Of a stretch of 64,000 bases of DNA, positions 7,556-14,392 are shown piece by piece (the first letter of the stretch is position 1; each line of letters opens with the position of its first letter). This stretch comes from a virus. The stretch covers positions 1-64,000 of the IMG/VR virus record IMGVR_UViG_3300044701_000569. One strand, 5' to 3'. The notes beneath the pieces are model-generated. The model was not told where the DNA came from. It did not search any database and saw nothing but the letters and a program-made list of their open reading frames with translations. The translations under genes and the position numbers were made by a program.

Positions 7556-8113
7556 TTATTTATAGAACGCATGCTGGCCCAACTGCACAGTGGGTCGCTT
7601 GGTCTCTGCCCAGGCTGGTGCTGATTCCATCCAAGTAGCGTGATAGAACACAGCGCCACGAGTAGGGTCTTTCTGCATCTCTCCACGTTCACGCTTGCCC
7701 ATAACTTCCCACGCTATCTGTTTTGCTCGATGCCATGCTACAGGATCTCGAGGCTCGTCTGGTTTGCCATCACAGAACCAACTAAACTGGCACAGATTGC
7801 GTAGAGGACGTCCCTGCGTGTCAGTCTTGGCCTGAGCCACTACAGCACACACTGAGTTAGGATAGTGAGGATGATCAACCCTGTTCAGGGTGACCCAAGC
7901 CACTGCTCGCTGTCCTCGCTCACTTTCTGAACGTGCTTCCCAGTACACATTGCGAGCTAGACACTCTAACTCACGAGCACGTTCCAGCTCTGCTACTCTA
8001 GTGTCTAATCGCTCTACAGTTCGGTGATCTTGCCAAAGATGTGCCAGTAGCAGTGAGCCCACAACAACACCGCCTGCAAGCCTGCGAGCAGTTCTACCAA
8101 ATCGCACTATCAT
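7556..8113 (-). CDS. SleB-type cell-wall hydrolase with N-terminal membrane segment (SAR-like endolysin)
   Basis: 185 aa. Residues about 13-27 (AGGVVVGSLLLAHLW) form a weakly hydrophobic signal-anchor, followed by a short coiled region and a complete SleB/Hydrolase_2 domain from about 50: ECLARNVYWEARSE with the catalytic Glu, AVAWVTLNRV, CQFSWFCDG, DPTRGAVFYHA and a final GQHAFY. This domain cleaves peptidoglycan as a lytic transglycosylase or related activity. A Gly/Ala-rich, short anchor is typical of SAR endolysins. The start overlaps the upstream gene by ATGA. Confidence 0.88.
   Translation of the reverse strand: MIVRFGRTARRLAGGVVVGSLLLAHLWQDHRTVERLDTRVAELERARELECLARNVYWEARSESERGQRAVAWVTLNRVDHPHYPNSVCAVVAQAKTDTQGRPLRNLCQFSWFCDGKPDEPRDPVAWHRAKQIAWEVMGKRERGEMQKDPTRGAVFYHATWMESAPAWAETKRPTVQLGQHAFYK
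7557..7563 (-). promoter_or_regulatory. T4-type late promoter motif ATAAATA
   Basis: Minus strand ATAAATA overlapping the stop of the SleB gene, 35 nt upstream of the lipoprotein start. Confidence 0.5.
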
Positions 8114-8412
8114 CGAGGCCTCACTGTTCTGCCCACAACTTCACCATAACAGTTGGTAGCAATGATTTCTACTACGTTATAATGATAGATGGGTGTGTAA
8201 CCACAGATTCTATTGGGATCACGTCGCCCTGCTGAGCTGCCATAACCGTAGGGTCCATGAACTCTGGGCGATTCAGGTATACGCCCACGAAACAGTTCGT
8301 TGAGCACTACACCGCCCGCAATAGCACCTACAACCTGCTGATCTATGCTTTGTGCAGAAGCACCAAAACTTACTAGGGCTGTAAGACCCGCTCCAATTAC
8401 AAATTTACGCAC
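8110..8412 (-). CDS. Secreted small protein, first gene of the lysis-like operon
   Basis: 100 aa from a GTG start supported by AAGGAG 8 nt upstream. Clear signal peptide (MRKFVIGAGLTALVSFGASAQ) followed by a short periplasmic domain with a hydrophobic VVGAIAGGVVLNEL stretch and two Cys (RICGY, TNCYG). No family recognised. It is translationally coupled (ATGA) to the SleB gene, so it may assist lysis or peptidoglycan access. Confidence 0.7.
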   Translation of the reverse strand: MRKFVIGAGLTALVSFGASAQSIDQQVVGAIAGGVVLNELFRGRIPESPRVHGPYGYGSSAGRRDPNRICGYTPIYHYNVVEIIATNCYGEVVGRTVRPR

Positions 8413-8421
8413 AGAAGTACT

Positions 8422-8475
8422 CCTTCAGTGAATTAACATACTAGTTAATATAACACTGAAGGCAGAGTCTGTCAA
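8422..8475 (-). promoter_or_regulatory. Sigma70-like promoter with overlapping inverted repeat (lysis operon)
   Basis: On the minus strand TTGACA (8470-8475), 17 nt, TATATT (8447-8452). A 9-bp perfect inverted repeat, CCTTCAGTG (8422-8430) and CACTGAAGG (8454-8462), brackets the -10 element, which looks like an operator. The downstream gene has its own RBS and starts at 8412. Confidence 0.65.
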
Positions 8476-8477
8476 CC

Positions 8478-9389
8478 TTACTGTTCAACTTCAAAAAGCT
8501 GTGGATCCAAATCTGCGTCCACAGTTTCGGGTGTGAACCTATTGTTTGGATCATAGAGGTCTGTGCGTTCTGCAGGTATCATGAAACGATCCATCATCTT
8601 CTTAGCATAGTTCCATTCTGGAGGCATAACTCTGCCATCTGCTAGTGTGATCACATAGTTGCGAGTATTGAAGTAGTCCATGAGTTCCTGTATGGTCTGT
8701 CCAAATGCTCTGGGCTGTATTTCCACGCACTCAATCTGCACTATGGGTCTGTTGGACTGTATGGTATTGATTGCGCCACGCAGTACTTCCAATTCATAGC
8801 CTTCAACATCAATCTTAATAATGTCTACGTCTGTAAACCCAAAACTGTCCAGGGTGTGCTGTGGAACAGTGACTCGCTGATAGCCTGTGTTCACCTTAAC
8901 TGGACGACCATTCAATTTAGTGTAATTGTCATTGGCTACCCGGTTGTGTCCGTCGTTCTTTTTGATGTGCATCTCTATCGTGCCCGGGCCAGGTCCCAGT
9001 GCTAGATTGTAGGTGTGTATCTGTGCGCTGGGCAGTAGATCCGCCCATGTGCCATCCTCTAGTCTGTACCAACCACGTGTGGGATCTGAGTGGCTTCTGT
9101 TCAACCCAATATTGTCCACAGCAGTGTCATAGGTAGCGGGCACGGGTTCAAAGCCATGCACTTCTTGTGCCCAGGTAGCGTACTCCCAGGTGTTCATGCC
9201 TATGTTCATGCCTATGTCCAAGATCTTGCGTGGCTGAGGCACTAGGTCGCGCAGTCGTATTAGATTCTGCTTTTGATAGGGTCCTGCTCGCAGACGCTGT
9301 GTGTAGAATGAGTCTGAATCCCACACCCACATCTGACGTCCGATGTTGTTGGTTATGAGTATCTTTTGTGTTTGTGCCTGTACTGTCAT
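8478..9389 (-). CDS. FkbM-family methyltransferase
   Basis: 303 aa. SAM-binding motif ILDIGMNIGMNTWEYA (about 56-71), then the FkbM signature DIIKIDVEGYELEVLRGA (about 189-206) and IVQIECVE. FkbM enzymes O-methylate sugars or polyketides. Phage copies are usually linked to glycan or surface modification. Strong AAGGAG before the ATG. It follows the gene at 9448-10143 by 58 nt without a visible promoter, so the two are probably co-transcribed. Confidence 0.85.
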   Translation of the reverse strand: MTVQAQTQKILITNNIGRQMWVWDSDSFYTQRLRAGPYQKQNLIRLRDLVPQPRKILDIGMNIGMNTWEYATWAQEVHGFEPVPATYDTAVDNIGLNRSHSDPTRGWYRLEDGTWADLLPSAQIHTYNLALGPGPGTIEMHIKKNDGHNRVANDNYTKLNGRPVKVNTGYQRVTVPQHTLDSFGFTDVDIIKIDVEGYELEVLRGAINTIQSNRPIVQIECVEIQPRAFGQTIQELMDYFNTRNYVITLADGRVMPPEWNYAKKMMDRFMIPAERTDLYDPNNRFTPETVDADLDPQLFEVEQ

Positions 9390-9447
9390 AGTTTCTCCTT
9401 GATATCGTACTTATGGTCTGCGCAGACTGCACCTGCGAAAAATGGCC

Positions 9448-10143
9448 TTAGAAAGGGTATCTGTCATAGTCTGTGATCACTGATGAGGGCAGTTCGTTGA
9501 TGGGGAACTTTGAGCCAAAGCGTCCCAGACGTGTTTCCTGCCAGCTCTGTTCGTGTGTTTCCAATTGGCTCTTGTTGAGATCATAGTTGATCACAAAGGC
9601 AAATCTGCTGTCTCTGCAGAGAGGATCGCCCAAGAGCTGATCTCGCAGACTCTTGTGACGTCGCCACCCGCCCGTGAGCTGAATGTTGCAGCTTTCATGC
9701 CGTCCCAGAACCTTGAGTGTGTGCTTCCAGATCCTGCTCAGTGTGCCGCAGCCAAAGGGATCCGTGCCGTTCTTTGAGCTCATACGCCCACTGGTGGCAA
9801 TGCCCAGATAGCCCGAGCCCTGCCAGGGTTCATGGAATGCGTCTGCGTAGATGTAGAGTCCGCCAAAACAGTCCTCTTTGAGCTGTATCAGACTCTCCAG
9901 AGGATTGGGTCGACTGTGTGAAAAACCCAAGCCTAGATCTCTGTACACACGATCGCGCTTTTCATACCACTGGGGCACAGGTCCCAAAAACCTCAGCCTC
10001 AGCCCCCCATCTGGCAGTTTAACATTCCTAGGATCAGGTTCGCCCGACTCTAGCAGTAGCTGTCGAGAGCGGGGATCTACGCAGCTATAGACTTCAAATA
10101 TGTCGTGAATGCTGTAGTAGGGAGTCCAATTGTATTGTGCCAT
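9448..10143 (-). CDS. Uncharacterised protein
   Basis: 231 aa, soluble, Trp/Tyr/Arg-rich, with no signal peptide and no motif I can assign. Notable segments: YDLNKSQLETHEQSW and GGLYIYADAFHEPWQGSGYL. The Asp/His-rich YADAFHEPW could hold metal, which is a weak guess. GC content is higher than in the structural genes. It has its own sigma70-like promoter 32-61 nt upstream and an AAGG site. Confidence 0.65.
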   Translation of the reverse strand: MAQYNWTPYYSIHDIFEVYSCVDPRSRQLLLESGEPDPRNVKLPDGGLRLRFLGPVPQWYEKRDRVYRDLGLGFSHSRPNPLESLIQLKEDCFGGLYIYADAFHEPWQGSGYLGIATSGRMSSKNGTDPFGCGTLSRIWKHTLKVLGRHESCNIQLTGGWRRHKSLRDQLLGDPLCRDSRFAFVINYDLNKSQLETHEQSWQETRLGRFGSKFPINELPSSVITDYDRYPF

Positions 10144-10175
10144 CTGTGAGACCTTGAGAGTTGTTATAAAATACT

Positions 10176-10204
10176 ACTATAACATCTAGCACAGAGGTTG
10201 TCAA
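10176..10204 (-). promoter_or_regulatory. Sigma70-like promoter
   Basis: Minus strand TTGACA (10199-10204), 17 nt, TATAGT (10176-10181), upstream of the gene starting at 10143. Confidence 0.65.
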
Positions 10205-10262
10205 GCTCAAACTAGGCACACAGCACAGGCACACAGTGCCAATAACAGCACACAGAGATAGA

Positions 10263-10352
10263 TCACACCGCACCCCACGCTATGATGATTACAGCTAGGC
10301 CAATTATTATCAAACTGGCTAATTCCACGGGTGTAAACACAGAGACCTCCAT
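10263..10352 (-). CDS. Very small membrane protein
   Basis: 29 aa: MEVSVFTPVE followed by one long hydrophobic helix (LASLIIIGLAVIIIAWG). The ATG is preceded on the minus strand by CTATATACTAGT, the same 12-base element that precedes the next gene upstream at the same distance from its ATG, which argues that both are real. TATACT ends 6 nt before the ATG (leaderless arrangement). Function unknown. Confidence 0.45.
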   Translation of the reverse strand: MEVSVFTPVELASLIIIGLAVIIIAWGAV

Positions 10353-10355
10353 AAA

Positions 10356-10367
10356 ACTAGTATATAG
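10356..10367 (-). promoter_or_regulatory. Repeated start-proximal element CTATATACTAGT (copy 1)
   Basis: Plus strand ACTAGTATATAG. On the minus strand it contains TATACT, 6 nt before the ATG at 10352. An identical copy is at 10570-10581. Confidence 0.4.
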
Positions 10368-10369
10368 TC

Positions 10370-10567
10370 CTAGACTATCCAATCTCGACGAGGTGTTCGT
10401 TCTATGTGGGGATCAAACGCATATAATAAGTAACCCCATTGCTCTGGAACTGAAAACTCTGTCCAAAGAGGAGTTACACTCATCCAACCTCCTAGGCGCT
10501 GTACAAAGGCTGCAATTGGATCCTGATCCTCTACGGGTAGTCGACTGCGATAGGTTTGATAGAGCAT
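10370..10567 (-). CDS. Small Trp-rich protein, unknown function
   Basis: 65 aa with protein-like composition (LGGWMSVTPLWTEF, PEQWGYLLYAFDP). A longer plus-strand frame (10282-10581) overlaps it, but the minus frame is preferred because of its composition and the upstream CTATATACTAGT element with TATACT ending 5 nt before the ATG. It precedes the 29-aa membrane protein by 17 nt on the same strand. Confidence 0.45.
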   Translation of the reverse strand: MLYQTYRSRLPVEDQDPIAAFVQRLGGWMSVTPLWTEFSVPEQWGYLLYAFDPHIERTPRRDWIV

Positions 10568-10569
10568 AC

Positions 10570-10581
10570 ACTAGTATATAG
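10570..10581 (-). promoter_or_regulatory. Repeated start-proximal element CTATATACTAGT (copy 2)
   Basis: Identical to the copy at 10356-10367 and placed 2 nt upstream of the ATG at 10567. Confidence 0.4.
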
Positions 10582-10586
10582 CAGAC

Positions 10587-10789
10587 TAGGCCCCGCTGCT
10601 GCCCACGAGTGTGTGAGTCTAGAGCTGCAGAGCAGTCCAAAAAAATTTTGGAGCAGGGACAGCAGAATGAGCACTCTACACAGAGAAGAGCCTGCACAGT
10701 GTAGTGAGCACACAGCGCCTATAGGCCCCGCTGCTAGATCAGGGGTCTAGACACAGAACAGAGCATAGGCCCCGCTGCTAGGCCCCGCC
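10587..10789. repeat. Dispersed GC-rich repeat TAGGCCCCGCTGCT(AG)
   Basis: Copies at 10587-10600, 10722-10737 and 10766-10781 and a partial copy at 10779-10789 (TAGGCCCCGCC). They stand out in a gene-poor stretch. No coding role seen. Confidence 0.6.
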
Positions 10790-10796
10790 ATAAATA
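10790..10796 (+). promoter_or_regulatory. T4-type late motif ATAAATA 5 nt before an ATG
   Basis: ATAAATA, five bases, ATG at 10802. A perfect heptamer in the fixed-spacing set. Confidence 0.5.
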
Positions 10797-10801
10797 TCTA
10801 C

Positions 10802-10987
10802 ATGGAGTACACACTGGTAACTGAGCGCAGAGAGGGCACTGCACACTACACTCTGATAGACACTGAGAGGGACAGCATCATAGTGACTACTAGCTATAAA
10901 CCCTTGATAGATTGGATAGTTGCACGTAGTCTTAGACAGATCCAACCCGCAGAGCCTAGGCACACTACGGGTAAGAGAAGACTGTAA
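10802..10987 (+). CDS. Small protein, unknown function
   Basis: 61 aa, MEYTLVTERREGTAHYTLID, beta-type first half and basic tail (GKRRL). No RBS; the late motif ends exactly 5 nt before the ATG. Composition and placement resemble the small genes at 23998-24727 on the other side of the promoter array. Function unknown. Confidence 0.5.
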   Translation: MEYTLVTERREGTAHYTLIDTERDSIIVTTSYKPLIDWIVARSLRQIQPAEPRHTTGKRRL

Positions 10988-10989
10988 GT

Positions 10990-11037
10990 GAGTGAGAGAA
11001 AATGGTAAAAGTATAGTGAGAGAAAATGGTAAAAGTA
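10990..11037. repeat. Tandem direct repeat, 2 x 24 bp
   Basis: Two identical 24-bp units (10990-11013 and 11014-11037), each containing GTGAGAGAAAATGGTAAAAG. They lie at the left border of the candidate origin region. Confidence 0.85.
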
Positions 11038-11132
11038 TTTGAACTATGTCTCTCGGCACCACGAGCCTCCTCAGAATTTTTACACAGTAGAACCTATGGT
11101 GTGACCACTATAACCTACGGTTTCTTCACGGC

Positions 11133-11188
11133 CCACCACCATTTAACACCCCTTGCATAGCTATAAAACACCTCTACAATGGTGGTGG
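11133..11188. repeat. Perfect 11-bp inverted repeat
   Basis: CCACCACCATT (11133-11143) and AATGGTGGTGG (11178-11188), spacer 34 nt. It is followed at once by a second dyad, GGGAGAGTGA (11187-11196) with TCACTCTCCC (11231-11240). Confidence 0.8.
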
Positions 11189-11333
11189 GAGAGTGATTCT
11201 GTGGAGAATTTTTTATTCTTTTTAGAATTCTCACTCTCCCTCATGCTGCTGTCTACACTACAGTATTAGAGAGGGAGATCTAGATCTATACGCTAGTAGA
11301 GATCAAGGTCTAGAGCACTACAGTAGTACTGGA

Positions 11334-11372
11334 ATACCAAAGTAAATTTTAGACCTATACCAAAGTAAATTT
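11334..11372. repeat. Iteron-like direct repeats ATACCAAAGTAAATTT
   Basis: Identical 16-mers at 11334-11349 and 11357-11372, start-to-start distance 23 bp (about two helical turns), next to the DnaA-box cluster. Confidence 0.75.
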
Positions 11373-11425
11373 CTGTCAACAACCTGGGGCGAGGATCCAA
11401 AAGATTCTAGGAAAAACACTCGACC

Positions 11426-11530
11426 TGTGGATAAGTCTGTGGATCGAGTTATGCACAGGCTGTTGTGGATAACTCAGCTGTGGATAACTTTGGTGTTGCG
11501 AAAATGCCACTGTGGATAAGCTGTGGATAA
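11426..11530. promoter_or_regulatory. DnaA-box cluster
   Basis: TGTGGATAA (reverse complement of TTATCCACA) at 11426-11434, 11464-11472, 11479-11487, 11511-11519 and 11522-11530. TTATGCACA, which fits TTATNCACA, is at 11449-11457 in the other orientation. A degenerate copy is at 11438-11446. Six consensus sites in 105 bp is far above chance. Confidence 0.8.
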
Positions 11531-11662
11531 CTCTGGGAGTGTAACCTGTTGATTCTAAAGACGTTTTTCACCCGTTCTTTCGATTTAAAAACTCTATATA
11601 AATCAATGACTTAGCGGCGAGACCTCAGCTAGAACATGAAGTCTTTCAGCTGCGGCGAATGG

Positions 11663-11690
11663 TTGACATTTGGGTGCTGTCGTGTATAAT
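11663..11690 (+). promoter_or_regulatory. Array promoter P1
   Basis: TTGACA (11663-11668), 16 nt, TATAAT (11685-11690). Core identical to P2. Drives the 53-aa gene at 11719. Confidence 0.85.
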
Positions 11691-11718
11691 AGAGACTTAG
11701 TTAGACAATTGAGGAGCC

Positions 11719-11880
11719 ATGATGCCTAAATTTTATTACACACAGACTGTGACATATACCTTACAGGTTGACGCAGACACAGCAGAAGCAGCAGACGAGA
11801 TTGCTGGAATGACCGATGTAAACTCTGCGGGAGTTAATGCCACCTACGAGGGCTGGGAAGAAGACGGTTACGCAGAATAA
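11719..11880 (+). CDS. Small acidic protein, unknown function
   Basis: 53 aa. Begins MMPKFYYTQTVTYTLQVDAD, then Ala/Glu-rich and ends GWEEDGYAE. GAGGAG lies just upstream of a double ATG (11719 or 11722). Its own promoter P1 and a stop just before P2 make it the first gene of the array. No family recognised. Confidence 0.65.
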   Translation: MMPKFYYTQTVTYTLQVDADTAEAADEIAGMTDVNSAGVNATYEGWEEDGYAE

Positions 11881-11885
11881 TTTGG

Positions 11886-11913
11886 TTGACATTTGGGTGC
11901 TGTCGTGTATAAT
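11886..11913 (+). promoter_or_regulatory. Array promoter P2
   Basis: TTGACA (11886-11891), 16 nt, TATAAT (11908-11913). Identical core to P1, 223 bp away. Confidence 0.85.
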
Positions 11914-11943
11914 ACTAGTATGTTCAACGGAGAGGGCACTAAA

Positions 11944-12186
11944 ATGGACTATGACATCGAGTTTATTAATACTACCGACTCAACTGTAGACTATAGCGAG
12001 CGAGCTATAGCAGAGTTCGAGAGGGGCATGGGGGATCGTATTGAGGTGTATACAGAGCAGTTCGAAAGCGACTGCGGGTTAGAACTGTGCGACGCAGACG
12101 ACATCGGCGGGCTCATTGTATACAGTGCAGAGGGAGCTCTGCGAGCAGTATACGACTATGAGAACTTCTGCGGGTGGCTCGTTTAA
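11944..12186 (+). CDS. Acidic small protein, unknown function
   Basis: 80 aa, MDYDIEFINTTDSTVDYSER, strongly acidic with two Cys in CGLELCDADD. The ATG at 11944 is chosen because GAGGGCA lies 5 nt before it; an in-frame ATG at 11920 sits at the expected transcription start and is less likely. A terminator hairpin follows immediately. Function unknown. Confidence 0.65.
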   Translation: MDYDIEFINTTDSTVDYSERAIAEFERGMGDRIEVYTEQFESDCGLELCDADDIGGLIVYSAEGALRAVYDYENFCGWLV

Positions 12187-12200
12187 ACGGGTGCAGAGGG

Positions 12201-12227
12201 GTGTGGCATAATAGCCACACTCTTTTT
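12201..12227 (+). terminator. Intrinsic terminator, GTGTGGC hairpin family
   Basis: GTGTGGC, 6-nt loop, GCCACAC (12201-12220), then TCTTTTT. Confidence 0.8.
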
Positions 12228-12229
12228 GG

Positions 12230-12257
12230 TTGACACGGTGCCAGAATCGTGTATAAT
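12230..12257 (+). promoter_or_regulatory. Array promoter P3
   Basis: TTGACA (12230-12235), 16 nt, TATAAT (12252-12257). ACACG and CGTGT form a dyad across the spacer. Confidence 0.85.
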
Positions 12258-12287
12258 AAGAACATAGGGCAACAGAAAGAGGGTGTT

Positions 12288-12545
12288 ATGGCAAAGACTT
12301 ATCGTTTCGTAGGGGTAAGCAACCTTAACGGTCGCTGGGCTGTTCGCTATGCCAACGAGCGGACTCGTGCGCGGGTTCTGCAGAAGAACGGGCATACGGA
12401 CGTGAAGCTGTGGGATTTGAAGGAAGCTCTGCGAGCAGAAGACCTCGTGGACGAGCTGCTCAACAAGGTTGGGCGTGGTGAGATTCTGGGCTCTGCTCGT
12501 GAAGCTGTCCTGGACGAAGCTCGCAGAATCGGCTTTGCGGTCTAA
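12288..12545 (+). CDS. Small protein, paralog of the gene at 13475
   Basis: 85 aa. KTYRFVGVSNLNGRWAVRYA and VLQKNGHTDVKLWDL align with KTFTIAGTSSLNGKVKFRFA and VLTRNGHTGIKLYEL of the protein at 13475-13765, so the two are a tandem duplication separated by one gene. A beta-rich N-terminal domain is followed by a helical tail. GAGGG precedes the ATG. Function unknown. Confidence 0.7.
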   Translation: MAKTYRFVGVSNLNGRWAVRYANERTRARVLQKNGHTDVKLWDLKEALRAEDLVDELLNKVGRGEILGSAREAVLDEARRIGFAV

Positions 12546-12553
12546 AAAAGAGG

Positions 12554-12581
12554 TTGACATTTGGGATCTTGGTGCTATACT
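12554..12581 (+). promoter_or_regulatory. Array promoter P4
   Basis: TTGACA (12554-12559), 16 nt, TATACT (12576-12581), GGTGC just before the -10 (second sub-type of the array). Confidence 0.8.
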
Positions 12582-12616
12582 AAGAGCATAGGGCAAACGA
12601 ACTGAGAGGGCAAACG

Positions 12617-13342
12617 ATGTTCAAACTGTTATCAACAGCGAATCCAAAAATCCAAAAAGGTACCAAGGAAGGCTATCTCAGCTTCATCCTGCACCTTGCT
12701 CCTGCTGATTTGAGCGGGCGTGAAGTCTGCGCCAAGCGGACCGCGGGTTGCACGGCAGCATGTCTCAACACCGCAGGGCGTGGTGGCATGTTCCGCAAGG
12801 GCGAGAACACCAACGTTATTCAAAAGGCACGTATTCGCAAGACCAAGTACTTCTTTGAGAATCGTGAAGCTTTCATGAGCGATCTTGTAGAAGACATCAT
12901 GCGAGCTGTGAACTATGCACGCCGCAAGGGCTTGACTCCCGTGTTTCGTTTGAATGGTACTAGTGACCTTGCTTGGGAGAAGTACCCAGTTCCCAACATG
13001 GGCAAGAACATCTTTGACACGTTCAGCACTCTTCAGTTCTACGACTACACCAAGATCCTGGGCCGTAAGACGAAGGATATTGACAATTACCACTTGACAT
13101 TCTCAGCCGCGGACGGTAACGACGCAGATGTTGAGCGGGCTGTGGCTCAGGGCATGAATGTCGCTGTGGTGTTTGATCGTCTGCCCGAGAATTATATGGG
13201 CAAGACTGTATTCAACGCAGACGATACGGATCTGCGCTTTTTGGATCCTAAGGGCGTGGTGCTTGGACTCAAAGCCAAGGGCCGTGCTAAGAAGGACACT
13301 TCGGGCTTCGTGCGCCGAGTGATTCCCCTGAGTGTTGCATAA
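12617..13342 (+). CDS. Conserved phage protein with clustered cysteines, unknown function
   Basis: 241 aa. I recognise this protein type from many unrelated phages but know no function. Near residue 38 there is a Cys cluster (CAKRTAGCTAACLNTAGRGG) followed by conserved RKTKYFF, FRLNGTSDLAWEK, QFYDYTK, NYHLTFS, VAVVFD and a final FLDPKGVVLGLKAKGRAKKD. The Cys cluster may bind metal. It could be a nucleotide- or RNA-processing enzyme, but this is unproven. GAGGGCA lies before the ATG. Confidence 0.75.
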   Translation: MFKLLSTANPKIQKGTKEGYLSFILHLAPADLSGREVCAKRTAGCTAACLNTAGRGGMFRKGENTNVIQKARIRKTKYFFENREAFMSDLVEDIMRAVNYARRKGLTPVFRLNGTSDLAWEKYPVPNMGKNIFDTFSTLQFYDYTKILGRKTKDIDNYHLTFSAADGNDADVERAVAQGMNVAVVFDRLPENYMGKTVFNADDTDLRFLDPKGVVLGLKAKGRAKKDTSGFVRRVIPLSVA

Positions 13343-13385
13343 GTGCCACACTTTGGGGGTGGGCAATGGTGCCCAAAATATATGG

Positions 13386-13413
13386 TTGACACAATCCAAA
13401 AACCATGTATAAT
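13386..13413 (+). promoter_or_regulatory. Array promoter P5
   Basis: TTGACA (13386-13391), 16 nt with CCAAAAA in the centre, TATAAT (13408-13413). The leader is longer (61 nt) and lacks the usual box. Confidence 0.85.
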
Positions 13414-13474
13414 TTGAATATGAGCTGCGGGAACAGGTTCCAAAGCCATAAACTATGCACAAGGAGCATAAGAA

Positions 13475-13765
13475 ATGTCTAAGACGTTTACAATCGCTGG
13501 TACTTCCAGCCTCAATGGTAAGGTGAAGTTTCGTTTCGCTAACGGCACGATCAAGCATCGTGAGCAGGTGTTGACCCGCAACGGTCACACCGGGATCAAG
13601 CTCTATGAGCTGCCCTCTGCTATGGACAAGGACGCTGCTCGCTCCTTTGTCGAGAGCCAGGCTATCATGGCTCCCACTGTAACGGCTGAGGCTGTAGTGG
13701 CTGCAAAGCCCGCTCGAGCTCCAAAGGTCACAGTGCCTGCGGACGCAGAAGACGCTCTCATGTAA
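13475..13765 (+). CDS. Small protein, paralog of the gene at 12288
   Basis: 96 aa. The first 50 residues match the protein at 12288-12545; the tail is different, Ala/Pro/Lys-rich (VAAKPARAPKVTVPAD) and ends acidic, like a flexible linker. AAGGAG precedes the ATG. Followed by a strong terminator. Function unknown; a nucleic-acid-binding beta domain is possible. Confidence 0.7.
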   Translation: MSKTFTIAGTSSLNGKVKFRFANGTIKHREQVLTRNGHTGIKLYELPSAMDKDAARSFVESQAIMAPTVTAEAVVAAKPARAPKVTVPADAEDALM

Positions 13766-13776
13766 AGAGCAGTGGG

Positions 13777-13802
13777 GTGTGGCAGCAATGCCACACTCTT
13801 TT
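13777..13802 (+). terminator. Intrinsic terminator, GTGTGGC hairpin family
   Basis: GTGTGGCA, loop GCAA, TGCCACAC (13777-13796), then TCTTTT. Confidence 0.8.
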
Positions 13803-13819
13803 ATAATGGCATCTTTTGG

Positions 13820-13847
13820 TTGACAATCTGCCCAAAGGTGCTATTAT
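13820..13847 (+). promoter_or_regulatory. Array promoter P6
   Basis: TTGACA (13820-13825), 16 nt, TATTAT (13842-13847) followed by ATA. Leader GTGTTCAACAAA is shared with P9. Confidence 0.8.
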
Positions 13848-13885
13848 ATAAGAGTGTTCAACAAACCATTGAGAGGGCAATCCAT

Positions 13886-14362
13886 ATGGAAACCGTTACA
13901 CTGCGGGGCGAAGACTTTCGTACAATCCACAACACGCTCTGCGAGCTGCGCGGCCTTGTAGAACGCATGACCCATTCGATCGTTAAGATCGATGACGTGC
14001 AGGACATCATCACCAAGTTCGAGTACGGGCTGAAGGACGCCTACGATCAGGACAGTTCAGCCTTTGATCGCAAGATGGACCACTACAGTGCTGTCAAAGA
14101 AGCAGAAAGCTTTCGCACAGTATGGAGCATCTTCACAGTGGAAGACCTGTACGAAGAGCATCCCTACAAGGACGCAGACACCATTGTCTACGAGAACCAC
14201 TGGGGCACCAGTCCCATCCGTGTAAGCTTCAAGGGCCGTCGTTGGGTAGATCTGTATGCTGCTGCGAACGCTGCGATCTGCACTTCGGGCGATGCTCATC
14301 ACATCTTTATCGAGCAGTTTACCCCCTTTGGGCGCGATCTAGTGCTGCAAACGGGCAGCTAA
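13886..14362 (+). CDS. Phage protein, unknown function
   Basis: 158 aa. Helical first half (FRTIHNTLCELRGLVERMTH), mixed second half with GRRWVDLYAAANAAICTSGD. The ATG at 13886 is preceded by GAGGGCA; the frame stays open further upstream through the promoter, which is not meaningful. No family recognised. Served by its own promoter P6. Confidence 0.65.
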   Translation: METVTLRGEDFRTIHNTLCELRGLVERMTHSIVKIDDVQDIITKFEYGLKDAYDQDSSAFDRKMDHYSAVKEAESFRTVWSIFTVEDLYEEHPYKDADTIVYENHWGTSPIRVSFKGRRWVDLYAAANAAICTSGDAHHIFIEQFTPFGRDLVLQTGS

Positions 14363-14392
14363 GTCGTTGATCTAGAACAGGAATCTTTTTGG

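Larger units (their letters stand above)
11038..11718. other. Candidate replication origin region (non-coding, about 0.68 kb)
   Basis: No convincing gene. From left to right: an 11-bp inverted repeat (11133-11143 with 11178-11188), a 10-bp inverted repeat with an AT-rich loop (11187-11196 with 11231-11240), two 16-bp iteron-like repeats (11334-11372), five perfect TGTGGATAA DnaA boxes plus TTATGCACA (11426-11530), and a T/A-rich stretch up to 11613. The layout resembles bacterial and plasmid origins. It lies directly upstream of the promoter array. Confidence 0.55.

Noticed and set aside
10282-10581. 99-aa plus-strand frame
   Set aside because: Overlaps the 65-aa minus frame, which has better composition and a repeated upstream element. 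Not excluded completely.
10990-11372. CRISPR-like array
   Set aside because: Only two copies of each repeat (24 bp tandem, 16 bp at 23-bp period), no spacers of uniform length, no cas genes.
13103-13588. 161-aa minus-strand frame
   Set aside because: Antisense to the Cys-cluster gene and to promoter P5.
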